Shown: positions 6,143 through 16,717 of the stretch, in pieces
Layout of the letters: every line of letters begins with the position of its first letter
Position numbering within the stretch: position 1 is the first letter of the stretch
DNA from: Methylobacterium planeticum
GTDB lineage: Bacteria > Pseudomonadota > Alphaproteobacteria > Rhizobiales > Beijerinckiaceae
Length of the DNA: 64,000 bases
Direction: 5' to 3'
NCBI RefSeq assembly: GCF_008806345.1
Contig: NZ_VZZJ01000018.1
Coordinates: forward strand, 1-64,000
Program-made: the position numbers and the translations under genes
Notes under the pieces: model-generated
Seen by the model: the letters and a program-made list of their open reading frames with translations, nothing else
Database searches by the model: none
Told to the model about the DNA's origin: nothing

Positions 6143-8566
6143 TTAATGGGCGACGACAGCCGCACCATCATCCTCGGTGCGGGCGGGCTTCGTCGCGGGC
6201 AGCGGTTCGTCCCACTCGATCGGCTCCGGCTGGCGCACGAGGGCGTGCGTCAGGACCTGATCCATCCGCGAGACCGGAATGATCTCGAGGCCGTTCTTCA
6301 CGCTGTCCGGCACCTCGGCGATGTCCTTGGCATTCTCTTCCGGGATCATCACCGTCTTGATGCCGCCGCGCAGAGCCGCGAGCAACTTCTCCTTGAGGCC
6401 GCCGATCGGCAGCACGCGGCCCCGAAGGGTGACCTCACCCGTCATCGCCACGTCGCGGCGCACCGGGATGCCAGTCAGCGTCGAGATGATGGCGGTCGCC
6501 ATCGCGATGCCGGCCGACGGCCCATCCTTCGGAGTCGCCCCCTCCGGCACGTGGACGTGGATGTCCCGACGCTCGAACAGCGGCGGCTCGATGCCGAAAT
6601 CGATCGCCCGCGACCGGACGTAGGAGGCCGCCGCCGAGATCGATTCCTTCATCACGTCGCGCAAGTTGCCGGTGACCGTCATCTTGCCCTTGCCGGGCAT
6701 CATGACACCCTCGATCGTCAGCAACTCGCCGCCGACCTCAGTCCAAGCCAGACCCGTCACCACGCCGACCTGATCATCCGCATCGATCTCGCCGTAGCGG
6801 AACTTCGGCGGACCGAGGAACTCGGGCAGCGTCTCGGACGTGACCTCGACGAACTTGACCTTGGTGATCAGGATCTCCTTCACAGCCTTGCGGATGAGGT
6901 TCGAGATCTCCCGCTCAAGGTTACGCACGCCCGCCTCGCGGGTGTAGCGCCGGATGAGCATCATCAGGCCGTCGTCGCTGATCGACCATTCCTTGACATC
7001 GAGGCCGTGCTTCTTCAGCGCCTCCGGGATCAGGTGGCGACGCGCGATCTCCAGCTTCTCCTCTTCGGTGTAGCCGGCGATGCGGATCACCTCCATGCGG
7101 TCCATCAGAGGCGCCGGGATGTTGAGCGTGTTCGCGGTCGTCACGAACATCACGTTCGACAGGTCGTAGTCGACCTCGAGGTAATGGTCGTTGAAGGTCG
7201 CGTTCTGCTCGGGATCCAGAACCTCGAGGAGGGCCGCCGAGGGATCGCCCCGGAAGTCCATGCCCATCTTGTCGATCTCGTCGAGCAAGATCAGCGGATT
7301 CGAGGTCTTGGCCTTGCGCATCGACTGGACGATCTTGCCGGGCATCGAGCCGATATAGGTCCGGCGGTGGCCGCGGATCTCGGCCTCGTCACGCACGCCG
7401 CCGAGCGACATGCGGACGAACTCGCGGCCCGTCGCCTTGGCGATCGACTTGCCGAGCGAGGTCTTGCCGACGCCCGGAGGGCCGACGAGGCACAGGATCG
7501 GACCCGTGAGCTTGTTGGCGCGCTGCTGCACGGCAAGGTACTCGACGATGCGCTCCTTGACCTTGTCCAGACCGAAATGGTCGTCGTCGAGCATGGTCTG
7601 GGCGCCGAGAAGATCCTTCTTGATCTTCGAGCGCTTGCCCCACGGAATGCCGAGCATCCAGTCGAGGTAGTTCCGCACAACCGTGGCCTCGGCCGACATC
7701 GGCGACATCTGGCGCAGCTTCTTCAGCTCGGCCGTCGCCTTCTCGCGTGCCTCCTTCGAGAACTTGGTCTTCTCGATCTTGTCCTCGAGTTCGGCCAACT
7801 CGTCGCGGCCGTCCTCGTCGCCCAGCTCCTTCTGGATCGCCTTCATCTGCTCGTTCAGGTAGTACTCGCGCTGGGTCTTCTCCATCTGGCGCTTCACGCG
7901 GGTCCGGATGCGCTTCTCCACTTGGAGAACCGAGATCTCGCTCTCCATCAGCGACAGCACGCGCTCGAGGCGCTGAGCCACCGTCGGGATCTCGAGGATC
8001 GCCTGCTTGTCCGCGATCTTCACCGCGAGATGCGAACCGACCGTATCGGCGAGCTTCGAGGGCTCGTCGATCTGTGTGACGGCGGAGACGACCTCAGGAG
8101 AGATCTTCTTGTTGAGCTTCACGTAGTTCTCGAACTCGGACACGACCGAGCGGGCGAGCGCCTCCGCCTCGACGCGGTCACCGAGGTCGTCGGTGAGGGT
8201 CTCGGCCTCGGCCTCATAGAACTCGTCCGAGCGGTTGAAGCCCGTGATCTTGGCCCGGCCAGCGCCTTCGACGAGGACCTTCACGGTTCCGTCGGGCAAC
8301 TTGAGCAATTGCAGCACGCTGGCGAGCGTGCCGATCGTGTAGATGGCGTCGGTCGCCGGATCGTCGTCGCCCGCGTTGATCTGCGTGGCGAGAAGGATGT
8401 GGCGGTCGGTGCGGACCGCCTCCTCGAGGGCGCGGATCGACTTCTCGCGTCCGACGAACAGGGGAACGATCATGTGCGGGAAAACGACGATGTCGCGCAG
8501 CGGCAGGACGGCGTAGGCGCCCGTCGAGCCCGGGACGACAGGCTGGCGCGATTTGGACTGAGTCAT
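6143..8566 (-). CDS. lon: Lon ATP-dependent protease
   Basis: 807 residues, the usual Lon length, from the ATG at 8566 (MTQSKSRQPVVPG) with a GAGGAAG ribosome site; an in-frame ATG at 8623 lies upstream. Order: N-terminal substrate-recognition domain, coiled-coil linker, then an AAA+ module with Walker A GPPGVGKTSLGKS (about residues 362-374) and Walker B LILLDEIDK. The C-terminal Ser-Lys protease domain has the catalytic serine in PKDGPSAGIAMA and the lysine in GGLKEKLLAALRGG. It degrades misfolded and regulatory proteins in the cytoplasm. Last gene of the tig-clpP-clpX-lon cluster but separated from clpX by 270 bases, so probably transcribed from its own promoter. Confidence 0.98.
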   Translation of the reverse strand: MTQSKSRQPVVPGSTGAYAVLPLRDIVVFPHMIVPLFVGREKSIRALEEAVRTDRHILLATQINAGDDDPATDAIYTIGTLASVLQLLKLPDGTVKVLVEGAGRAKITGFNRSDEFYEAEAETLTDDLGDRVEAEALARSVVSEFENYVKLNKKISPEVVSAVTQIDEPSKLADTVGSHLAVKIADKQAILEIPTVAQRLERVLSLMESEISVLQVEKRIRTRVKRQMEKTQREYYLNEQMKAIQKELGDEDGRDELAELEDKIEKTKFSKEAREKATAELKKLRQMSPMSAEATVVRNYLDWMLGIPWGKRSKIKKDLLGAQTMLDDDHFGLDKVKERIVEYLAVQQRANKLTGPILCLVGPPGVGKTSLGKSIAKATGREFVRMSLGGVRDEAEIRGHRRTYIGSMPGKIVQSMRKAKTSNPLILLDEIDKMGMDFRGDPSAALLEVLDPEQNATFNDHYLEVDYDLSNVMFVTTANTLNIPAPLMDRMEVIRIAGYTEEEKLEIARRHLIPEALKKHGLDVKEWSISDDGLMMLIRRYTREAGVRNLEREISNLIRKAVKEILITKVKFVEVTSETLPEFLGPPKFRYGEIDADDQVGVVTGLAWTEVGGELLTIEGVMMPGKGKMTVTGNLRDVMKESISAAASYVRSRAIDFGIEPPLFERRDIHVHVPEGATPKDGPSAGIAMATAIISTLTGIPVRRDVAMTGEVTLRGRVLPIGGLKEKLLAALRGGIKTVMIPEENAKDIAEVPDSVKNGLEIIPVSRMDQVLTHALVRQPEPIEWDEPLPATKPARTEDDGAAVVAH

Positions 8567-8743
8567 GGCTGACTTCCTCATGATGGACGCCGGGCAATCG
8601 CTCCTCTCTCGGAGAGCAAGCATCCTGCCAGGGGCCGACCGGGCCGCGAGGGTCGGAAGTATCTGTGGGGACTGTGCGGCTGGTGACGCAGCACCGCACC
8701 TCGAAGGGAGCGTGCGGCCACTGCGCTAGCCCTCAGGTGGCTC

Positions 8744-8775
8744 TCGGAGGCGCCCGTTTCAAGCGGCGCCTCCGA
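8744..8775 (-). terminator. GC-rich hairpin after clpX
   Basis: An 11-bp perfect stem (TCGGAGGCGCC / GGCGCCTCCGA, 10-nt loop) about 60 bases downstream of the clpX stop. No clear T-run follows, so it may be a weak or factor-assisted terminator. Confidence 0.5.
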
Positions 8776-8836
8776 ACCTGGCGGGGAACCGGCGATGCGA
8801 AATCAGCATGGCCGGCCAGTCACTTACGCAGTGCGC

Positions 8837-10108
<1,272 letters not shown>

Positions 10109-10323
10109 ATCGGTCTCCGATTCGTGCGCGCGGTGCCAGCCAGGGGCGCACGCGCATCGTTCAAACGTAAGGTCATCCGCTTAAAGAAACAGTCACCTGC
10201 GCGCATGTGACGGGTCGGTGGGGCCAGAATCATGATGCAAACATGCTGCCGCGGCAGGATCAAGGCCAATCGCCCGACGCCCCCGCTCCCGAAGCAGGCG
10301 CGTGAGGCGGCGCGCTTCACGGA

Positions 10324-10953
10324 TCAGGCAGCCGCCGGCTCCGGCCGCTTCTGAATCACCTCGTCGATGAGGCCGAACTCCTTGGCAGCGTCGGCGGTCA
10401 TGAAATTGTCCCGCTCGAGCGCCTGGTGAATGGTGTCGTAGTCGCGCCCCGTGTGCTTCACGTAGATCTCGTTGAGGCGCTTCTTCAGGGCCTCGATCTC
10501 GCGGGCATGGATCAGGATGTCGGTGGCCTGGCCCTGGAACCCGCCGGAGGGCTGGTGCACCATGATCCGAGCGTTGGGGAGGGCGAAGCGGTGTCCCGGC
10601 TCGCCCGCGGTCAGCAGGAGCGAGCCCATCGAGGCGGCCTGGCCGACGCAGAGCGTCGTGACGGGGCAGCGGATGAACTGCATCGTGTCGTAGATCGACA
10701 GGCCCGAGGTCACCACGCCACCGGGCGAGTTGATGTAGAAGGAAATTTCCTTCTTGGGGTTCTCGGCCTCCAGGAACAGGAGCTGGGCGACGATCAGCGA
10801 CGCACCGTAATCCTCGACCGGCCCCGTCAGGAAGATGATCCGCTCGCGGAGCAACCGTGAGTAGATGTCGAATGCGCGCTCGCCGCGGCTCGACTGCTCG
10901 ACCACCATGGGCACGAGCGCGCTGTTGTAGAAGTCGACCGGATCTCTCATCAT
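10324..10953 (-). CDS. clpP: ClpP proteolytic subunit
   Basis: 209 residues. The catalytic triad is visible: Ser108 in AASMGSLLL, His133 in MVHQPSGG and Asp182 in LERDNF. The oligomerisation and handle regions are normal. It forms the tetradecameric protease chamber used with ClpX (and ClpA elsewhere). The start could be either of two adjacent ATGs (10953 or 10950). It lies between tig and clpX, the conserved bacterial order. Confidence 0.97.
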   Translation of the reverse strand: MMRDPVDFYNSALVPMVVEQSSRGERAFDIYSRLLRERIIFLTGPVEDYGASLIVAQLLFLEAENPKKEISFYINSPGGVVTSGLSIYDTMQFIRCPVTTLCVGQAASMGSLLLTAGEPGHRFALPNARIMVHQPSGGFQGQATDILIHAREIEALKKRLNEIYVKHTGRDYDTIHQALERDNFMTADAAKEFGLIDEVIQKRPEPAAA

Positions 10954-11079
10954 CGTTGCCCCAGGGCTTCAAGGGGCCCGGCCTCGCGCGAATCACGCGC
11001 GACCGGGCGAATTCAGCGAACACCGGCGACGCTTAACGCCGCCTCACTCGGCCCGCCGACCCTGAAGGCCTGCGGGTTT

Positions 11080-12471
11080 TCACTCGGCCTTGTCGTCGGC
11101 CGGCTTCTCGCTGGCGGCGTCGGCTTCGGCGTCCTCGTCGGCGAACAGCGCCTCCTTCGAGACGGGTTCCTCGACCAGTTTGACCTGTGCGAGGACGTGG
11201 TCAACCACCTTCTCCTCGAACAGCGGCGCACGAAGCTCGGCGAGCGCCTGTGCGTTCTTCCGGTAGAAGTCCCAGACCTGCTGCTCCTGGCCCGGAAACT
11301 GCCGGACCCGAGCGATGAGGGCCTGGTTCACCTCCTCATCGGAGACCTTGATATCGGCGCTCTCGCCGACCTGCGCAAGCACCAGTCCGAGACGAACGCG
11401 ACGCTCGGCGATCTTGCGGTACTCGGCCTGCGCCTTCTCCTCCGTGGTGCCCTCCTCCTCGAAGGTTTTGCCGCGGGTCTTCAGGTCCTGCTCGACCTGG
11501 GCCCAGACGGCCGCGAACTCCTGGTGTACCAGGCTCGGGGGCAGGTCGAAGGCGTACTTCCCGTCGAGGGCGTCGAGGAGCTCCTTCTTGAGCTTGCGGC
11601 GCGAGGCGGCCTCGTAATCCGTGCCGATGGCCTTGGAGACGGCCTCCTTGAGCTTCTCCAGGGAATCCATGCCGAGTCCCTTGGCGAACTCGTCGTCGAT
11701 CCTGGCCTCGCCGGGGGCCTGGATCTTCTGAACGGTGACGTCGAACTCGGCCGACTTGCCGGCGAGCTGCTCGGCGCCGTAGGCCTCCGGGAAGGTCACC
11801 TTGACGAGGCGCTGGTCGCCGACCTTGGCGCCCACGAGCTGGTCCTCGAAACCCGGGATGAAGCTGCCCGAACCGAGTTCGAGGTCGATGCCCTCGCCCT
11901 TGCCGCCCTCGAATTCGGTGCCGTCGATGCGACCGACGAAATCGATGGTGACACGATCACCGGTTGCAGCCTCGGCGCCCTCGTCCTTGTCGCTGAACGG
12001 GCGGCTCTGGCCGGCCATGCGATCCAGGGCCTCGGCGACCTCGGCATCGCTCGGGCTCGCGACGTACTTCGTCAGGCTGACGTCGGAGAGATCGGCGAGC
12101 TCGAAGCTCGGCAGCACCTCGAGGGCGACCTTGAAGGCGAGGTCGGACTTGGCGTCGAGGGCCTTGTCGACCACCGACTTGTCGGACGGGAATTCGACCT
12201 GCGGCTCGAGGGCGAGCTTGAGGTTGTTGTCGGTGATGATCTTCTGGTTGGCCTCGTTGACGGCGTTCTGCAGCACGTCGGCCATGACCGAGCGGCCATA
12301 GACCTTGCGCAGGTGCGCCACCGGCACCTTGCCGGGGCGGAAGCCCTTGAGCTGCACCTTGTCCTTCATGCCGGACAGCTCGTTCGTCAGGCGATCCTCG
12401 AGCTCGTTGGCGGCCAGGAGCACCTGAAACTCGCGCTTCAGCCCCTCGGAGAGTGTCTCGGTCACCTGCAT
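11080..12471 (-). CDS. tig: trigger factor, ribosome-associated chaperone and prolyl isomerase
   Basis: 463 residues from the ATG at 12471 (MQVTETLSEGLKREFQV). Order: N-terminal ribosome-binding domain with the GFRPGKVP signature, central FKBP-type PPIase domain (GDRVTIDFVGRIDGTEFEGG, about residues 165-240), and long helical C-terminal arms ending in an acidic Asp/Glu/Ala-rich tail. It binds nascent chains at the ribosome exit. First gene of the tig-clpP-clpX-lon cluster, transcribed away from tRNA-Leu. Confidence 0.97.
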   Translation of the reverse strand: MQVTETLSEGLKREFQVLLAANELEDRLTNELSGMKDKVQLKGFRPGKVPVAHLRKVYGRSVMADVLQNAVNEANQKIITDNNLKLALEPQVEFPSDKSVVDKALDAKSDLAFKVALEVLPSFELADLSDVSLTKYVASPSDAEVAEALDRMAGQSRPFSDKDEGAEAATGDRVTIDFVGRIDGTEFEGGKGEGIDLELGSGSFIPGFEDQLVGAKVGDQRLVKVTFPEAYGAEQLAGKSAEFDVTVQKIQAPGEARIDDEFAKGLGMDSLEKLKEAVSKAIGTDYEAASRRKLKKELLDALDGKYAFDLPPSLVHQEFAAVWAQVEQDLKTRGKTFEEEGTTEEKAQAEYRKIAERRVRLGLVLAQVGESADIKVSDEEVNQALIARVRQFPGQEQQVWDFYRKNAQALAELRAPLFEEKVVDHVLAQVKLVEEPVSKEALFADEDAEADAASEKPADDKAE

Positions 12472-12653
12472 CGTCGTCTTTCCGCTCTCAAGTCCGTGTG
12501 ATCGTCTAAACTGCGAAAGCCCCGGGACCTGCCGCATCGCGGAAGGACCCGAGGCCTGCGGGGAAGCGCTGGAGCCGGGTCGCCGGCCGACTCAAAGCGG
12601 CAGAGCGGGCCGGCCTTCTGATGATGAAGCCAATCCGTTCCCGACGACGGTGC

Positions 12654-12738
12654 TGGTGCGGGCGGAGGGGCTCGAACCCCCACGTCTTGCGACACTGGAA
12701 CCTAAATCCAGCGCGTCTACCAGTTCCGCCACGCCCGC
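12654..12738 (-). tRNA. tRNA-Leu (anticodon TAG)
   Basis: 85 nt with encoded CCA. Acceptor GCGGGCG pairs with CGCCCGC. The anticodon stem CTGGA/TCCAG encloses TTTAGGT. A long variable arm typical of leucine tRNA (TGTCGCAAGACG) and T-arm GGGTTCGAGCCCC follow. The tRNA lies just upstream of tig on the same strand. Confidence 0.95.
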
Positions 12739-12918
12739 GAGCGCCTGCAACCCGGCGCACTTCCGGCCGCCGGAGGGCGGCTCTATAACATGCGGGGCAG
12801 GGCCCGCAGCAAAAAACTTCATGGCGTGGCGCCGCTTCGCTCAGGCAACCCCTGCTGGTGGCGCGGGGCGTGGACCGCCGCTACAAGCGGCGCTCCGCCA
12901 CTGCCTGCCCGAGGTGTC

Positions 12919-14451
12919 ATGCCGCAAGCCCGCTCCGCGTCCCGGCCCGAATCGTCCGACGACGCCTCCTGGGACACCGTGACGGACAGGCCCTCGTCGG
13001 ACAGGCCCTCGCGCCGGGGATGGCTGGGCGGCGTCGCGGCTCTGGCCCTCCTGCCCCACGGCGCGCGTGACGGCGCGCGTGCGCAGGGCCCGGCGGCCAA
13101 GCCCTCGGGCCCGGCCGCGGCACCGCCCGCCGCGACGAGCCCGGCGCCCGAGGCGCAGGCCCTCGTCGCCGGCCCCGCGACGGCGCGGCTGAAGCCCGAG
13201 CCCACGGCGGAGACCGCGATCTGGGCCTTCGACGGGAAGCGTGCGCCGCCGGTGCTGCGGGTGAGGCTCGGCGAGGGCCTGCGCCTGCGCGTCGAGAACC
13301 GGACGGATCGGCCGCTCTCCCTGCACTGGCACGGGGTGCGCAACCAGAACGCGATGGACGGGGTCGGCGGCGTGACGCAGGCGCCGATCGCGCCGGGCGC
13401 CAGCTTCCTCTACGCCTTCACGCCCCCCGATGCCGGCACCTTCCTGGTCCGGCCCCTCGTGGTCGGGGGCGCCAGCGAGCCCTCCGGCCGGGGCCTCGCG
13501 GGGTTCCTCGTCGTCGAGGAGAAGGCGCCCCCCGCGGTCGACCGCGACGTCCCCCTGCTGATGCAGGATTGGCGCCTCCAGGACGACGGCAGCCTGCTGC
13601 CCTTCGGCCAGACCGCCTTCGCGGCGGCGGGCGGGCGCCTCGGCAACCTCGTGACCGTCAACGGGCGGGCGGCGCCCGAGGCGATCGAGGCGCGGCCGGG
13701 CAGCCGCCTGCGGCTGCGCCTCGGCAATGCCTGCAACGCCCGCGCGACCCGGATCCGGTTCGACGGACTCAAGGTCTACGTGGCGGGCGTCGACGGCCAG
13801 CCGACCGACACCTTCGAGCCCCTGCGCGCGACGCTGCCCTTCCCGCCGGGCACCCGCTACGACCTCCTCCTCGACCTTCCGGCGGAGGCCGGGGCGCAGG
13901 GCAGCATCACGGCGCTCGTGGGCAACGGCCTCGTCCTGGCGAGCCTGACCGCCAAGGGCGAGCCCGTCACCGACAAGCGCCCGCCCATCGGGCCGATCGG
14001 CGACAACAAGCTCCTGCCGGCCGAGGTGAAGCTGCAGAACGCGGTGCGGCGCGACGTGACAATCACGGGTGGTGCCACGCTCGCCAAGGACAAGCCGGAG
14101 GCGGAGCCGGCCTACGCGGGCGATCCGGGCCGGATCTGGGCGGTGAACGGCGCGAACGGGGCCGCGGGCATTGCGCCGCTGTTCACGGTGAAGCGCGGGC
14201 AGGTGGTGGTGCTGGCGATCAGGAACGACACCGCCTTCCCGCAGGCGTTGCACCTGCACGGCCACGCCTTCCGCCTGCTGCACCCCCTGGACGACGGCTG
14301 GGAGCCCTACTGGCTCGACACCTTCCAGCTCCTCGAGGGCCGCACCGCCCGCATCGCCTTCCTGGCCGACAACCCGGGCCGCTGGCTCCTCAGCGCGACG
14401 GTGCTGGAGCGCTTCGACACCGGGCTCTGGACCTCCTTCGAGGTCACCTGA
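12919..14451 (+). CDS. Tat-exported multicopper-oxidase-fold protein lacking most copper ligands
   Basis: About 510 residues from the ATG at 12919; a longer frame opens at 12790. A twin-arginine signal is present (SRRGWLGGVAALALLP), then a Pro/Ala linker and three cupredoxin-like domains. The first His pair is kept (LHWHG), as is the C-terminal LHLHGH. The usual HxH after GTF is replaced by LVRPL, and the terminal HCHxxxH motif reads SATVLER. The type 1 cysteine and several type 2/3 histidines are therefore missing, as in FtsP/SufI-type non-oxidase members. It is probably a periplasmic structural or binding protein rather than an oxidase. Its stop overlaps the convergent nnr stop by 8 bases. 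Confidence 0.8.
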   Translation: MPQARSASRPESSDDASWDTVTDRPSSDRPSRRGWLGGVAALALLPHGARDGARAQGPAAKPSGPAAAPPAATSPAPEAQALVAGPATARLKPEPTAETAIWAFDGKRAPPVLRVRLGEGLRLRVENRTDRPLSLHWHGVRNQNAMDGVGGVTQAPIAPGASFLYAFTPPDAGTFLVRPLVVGGASEPSGRGLAGFLVVEEKAPPAVDRDVPLLMQDWRLQDDGSLLPFGQTAFAAAGGRLGNLVTVNGRAAPEAIEARPGSRLRLRLGNACNARATRIRFDGLKVYVAGVDGQPTDTFEPLRATLPFPPGTRYDLLLDLPAEAGAQGSITALVGNGLVLASLTAKGEPVTDKRPPIGPIGDNKLLPAEVKLQNAVRRDVTITGGATLAKDKPEAEPAYAGDPGRIWAVNGANGAAGIAPLFTVKRGQVVVLAIRNDTAFPQALHLHGHAFRLLHPLDDGWEPYWLDTFQLLEGRTARIAFLADNPGRWLLSATVLERFDTGLWTSFEVT

Positions 14452-15958
14452 GGGAGGCGTCGAGGCCCGCGAGGACCGCCGGCATCAGCTCCGGAAGGTC
14501 CTCGGCGATGAGGCCGGGCCCGTGGCGGCGCCCGGCATCCCCGTGCAGCCAGACCGCGGCGGCGGCCCCCTCGAAGGGCTCCATGCCCTGCGCCAGGAGC
14601 CCCGCGACCAGGCCGCCGAGGACATCGCCGGATCCCGCCGTGCCGAGATAGGACGTGCCGTGGTCGTTGATCGCGACCCGCCCGTCGGGCGCGGCCACCA
14701 CGGTGTCGGCGCCCTTCAGGACCAGGACGGCGCCGGTCAGGGCCGCCGCGCGGCGGGCGCTCTCGACCTTGGTGAGGCCGTCGGCCACCGCCGCGGTGCC
14801 GTCGAACAGGCGGGCGAACTCGCCCGCGTGGGGGGTGAGCACCGCCTGCCCGCCGCCCTCCGCGATGTGGCCGGCGAGGGCCGCGGACTGGCCCTTGAAG
14901 CTCGTCAGGGCGTCGGCGTCGAGGACGAGGCGGCGGCCGGCCGAGGCCGCGACCACCACGAGGTCCCGGGTCGGGGCGCCGGTGCCGAGGCCGGGGCCGG
15001 CCAGCACCGCGTTGAGGCGCTCGTCCACCAGGAGGTCGTCGAGGTCGTCCGCGCTGCCGCAGGGGCGCAGCATGATGGCGGTGAGGTGGGCGGCGTTCTC
15101 GGGGAGCGCGTCCGCGGGCGAGGCCAGGGTGACGAGGCCCGCCCCGATCCGCAGGGCGGCGCGGGCCGCGAGGCGGGCGGCACCGGTGCGGCAGGCGGGG
15201 CCGGACAGGACCAGGACGTGGCCGCGGGTGTACTTGTGGCTCGCGGCGGACAGGCGCGGGAAGGCCGGCCCCCAGAGCGCGGGGCCGTTGCGGTAGAGGG
15301 GCGGGACGCAGGCGGCGAGGCCGGCCGCGAGGGCGGGGGCGCCGGTTCCGATCCCGGCGAGGATGAGGGCGCCGCAATGGGAGCGGCCGGGCTCGAGCAG
15401 GTGGCCGGGCTTGCGGGCCACGAAGGTGACGGTGCGGGCGGCCCGGACGGCGCAACCACGGATTGCGCCCGTATTGCCGTCGATGCCGCTCGGAACGTCG
15501 ACGGAGAGCACCGGGCAGGTGGAAGAATTCATGAACGATACGGCGGTTTCGGCCGCTCCGCCGAGGTCGCGCGAGAGGCCCGCCCCGAACAGGGCGTCGA
15601 TGATCAGGTCGGGCTGCTCCGCCTCGAGGGCGTCGAGCCCCTCGACGGCCGGGCCGGACCATTCGGCGGCGGCGAGGCCCGCGTCCCCGGACAGGCCGGC
15701 GCGGGTGCCGAGCAGCCGCAGGCTGACGGCGTGGCCGGATCCGGCAAGGAGGCGGGCCGCCACGAAGCCGTCGCCGCCGTTGTTGCCGGGCCCGCACAGG
15801 ACGAGGACACGGCCGCCGGCGGGGAAGAGCGCGCGGGCTTCCGCCGCGACCGCGGCGCCGGCCCGGCGCATCAGGTCGATGCCCGGGATGCCCGCCGCGA
15901 TCGCCGCGGCATCGACCGCGGCCATCGCCTCAACCGTGAGCAGCCGTGCCGCGTCCAT
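14444..15958 (-). CDS. nnr: bifunctional NAD(P)HX epimerase / ADP-dependent NAD(P)HX dehydratase
   Basis: 504 residues from the ATG at 15958 (MDAARLLTVEAMAAVD). The N-terminal YjeF-type epimerase domain contains GPGNNGGDGFVAARLL and IIDALFGAGLSR. The C-terminal ribokinase-like dehydratase domain contains VLTPHAGEFARLF and the GTAGSGDVLGGLVAGLLAQG signature. The enzyme repairs hydrated NADH and NADPH. The gene is divergent from glnB and converges with the cuproxidase-like gene. Confidence 0.95.
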   Translation of the reverse strand: MDAARLLTVEAMAAVDAAAIAAGIPGIDLMRRAGAAVAAEARALFPAGGRVLVLCGPGNNGGDGFVAARLLAGSGHAVSLRLLGTRAGLSGDAGLAAAEWSGPAVEGLDALEAEQPDLIIDALFGAGLSRDLGGAAETAVSFMNSSTCPVLSVDVPSGIDGNTGAIRGCAVRAARTVTFVARKPGHLLEPGRSHCGALILAGIGTGAPALAAGLAACVPPLYRNGPALWGPAFPRLSAASHKYTRGHVLVLSGPACRTGAARLAARAALRIGAGLVTLASPADALPENAAHLTAIMLRPCGSADDLDDLLVDERLNAVLAGPGLGTGAPTRDLVVVAASAGRRLVLDADALTSFKGQSAALAGHIAEGGGQAVLTPHAGEFARLFDGTAAVADGLTKVESARRAAALTGAVLVLKGADTVVAAPDGRVAINDHGTSYLGTAGSGDVLGGLVAGLLAQGMEPFEGAAAAVWLHGDAGRRHGPGLIAEDLPELMPAVLAGLDASLR

Positions 15959-16162
15959 CCCGAAATCCCCTGCCGGCTTGCCCGCCGACCGCCCAGAGCG
16001 AGGCCTGAGCCGGCACGGCTGCGCATGAATGCCCAAACGATTTGCACGAACTGCCCATTCTGCAGGCAGTTTCGACCCATTCCGATGGAAAACAGCGTGG
16101 CGGAGCCCGGACCGGAATGGTAGAAAACAGGCTCAGCGTAGCGAAGGTCAGGCCTGCTCGGC

Positions 16163-16501
16163 ATGAAGAAGATCGAAGCGATCATCAAGCCCTTCAAGCT
16201 CGACGAGGTGAAGGAAGCGCTCCAGGAGGTCGGCCTGCAGGGCATCACCGTGATCGAGGCGAAGGGCTTCGGCCGTCAGAAGGGCCACACCGAGCTCTAC
16301 CGGGGCGCGGAATACGTGGTCGACTTCCTGCCCAAGGTGAAGCTCGAGATCGTGCTGGCCGACGCGCTCGTCGAGGGGGCCGTCGAGGCGATCCGCAAGT
16401 CGGCCCAGACCGGCCGCATCGGCGACGGCAAGATCTTCGTCTCCACCATCGAGGAGGCGATCCGGATCCGCACGGGCGAGACCGGCGCGGACGCGATCTG
16501 A
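16163..16501 (+). CDS. glnB: nitrogen regulatory protein P-II
   Basis: 112 residues, exact P-II length. T-loop Tyr51, the uridylylation site, lies in ELYRGAEYVVDF. The B-loop TGRIGDGKIFV and C-terminal TGETGADAI are canonical. It senses 2-oxoglutarate, ATP/ADP and, through uridylylation, glutamine, and controls GlnA adenylylation and NtrB. It is followed after 216 bases by glnA on the same strand, the classical glnB-glnA arrangement of alphaproteobacteria. Confidence 0.97.
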   Translation: MKKIEAIIKPFKLDEVKEALQEVGLQGITVIEAKGFGRQKGHTELYRGAEYVVDFLPKVKLEIVLADALVEGAVEAIRKSAQTGRIGDGKIFVSTIEEAIRIRTGETGADAI

Positions 16502-16562
16502 GGCCGCCGCCCCCGCCTCCGCCCGGACCGGTGTCACGCCAGCGCCATCGTCCGGCGGATAA

Positions 16563-16574
16563 GGAACCGGTTCC
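16563..16574. promoter_or_regulatory. 12-bp palindrome in the glnB-glnA gap
   Basis: GGAACCGGTTCC is a perfect palindrome midway between the two genes. It could be a regulator site or part of a hairpin. It does not match the NtrC consensus I know, so no factor is assigned. Confidence 0.25.
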
Positions 16575-16717
16575 CTCGCGCCGGAAACGGCCTTAAGCCT
16601 CACCTCCCGGCCGCGCTCGGACCTCCTTCGCGCTCGAGACCAAGTCGAGAAGCCGCGGGCTCCAATGCTCCGCGGTCTAACCACGGCTAAATGCCGATTA
16701 TCAGGAGACATCCAGGG

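Noticed and set aside
6026..8572. 848-codon open frame antisense to lon
   Set aside because: lon is certain by its motifs; the antisense frame is stop-poor because of high GC and has no ribosome site or family features.
12650..12982. ORF starting with AEGLEPPRLATLEPKSSAST-like sequence
   Set aside because: A classic false protein read across tRNA-Leu on the opposite strand.
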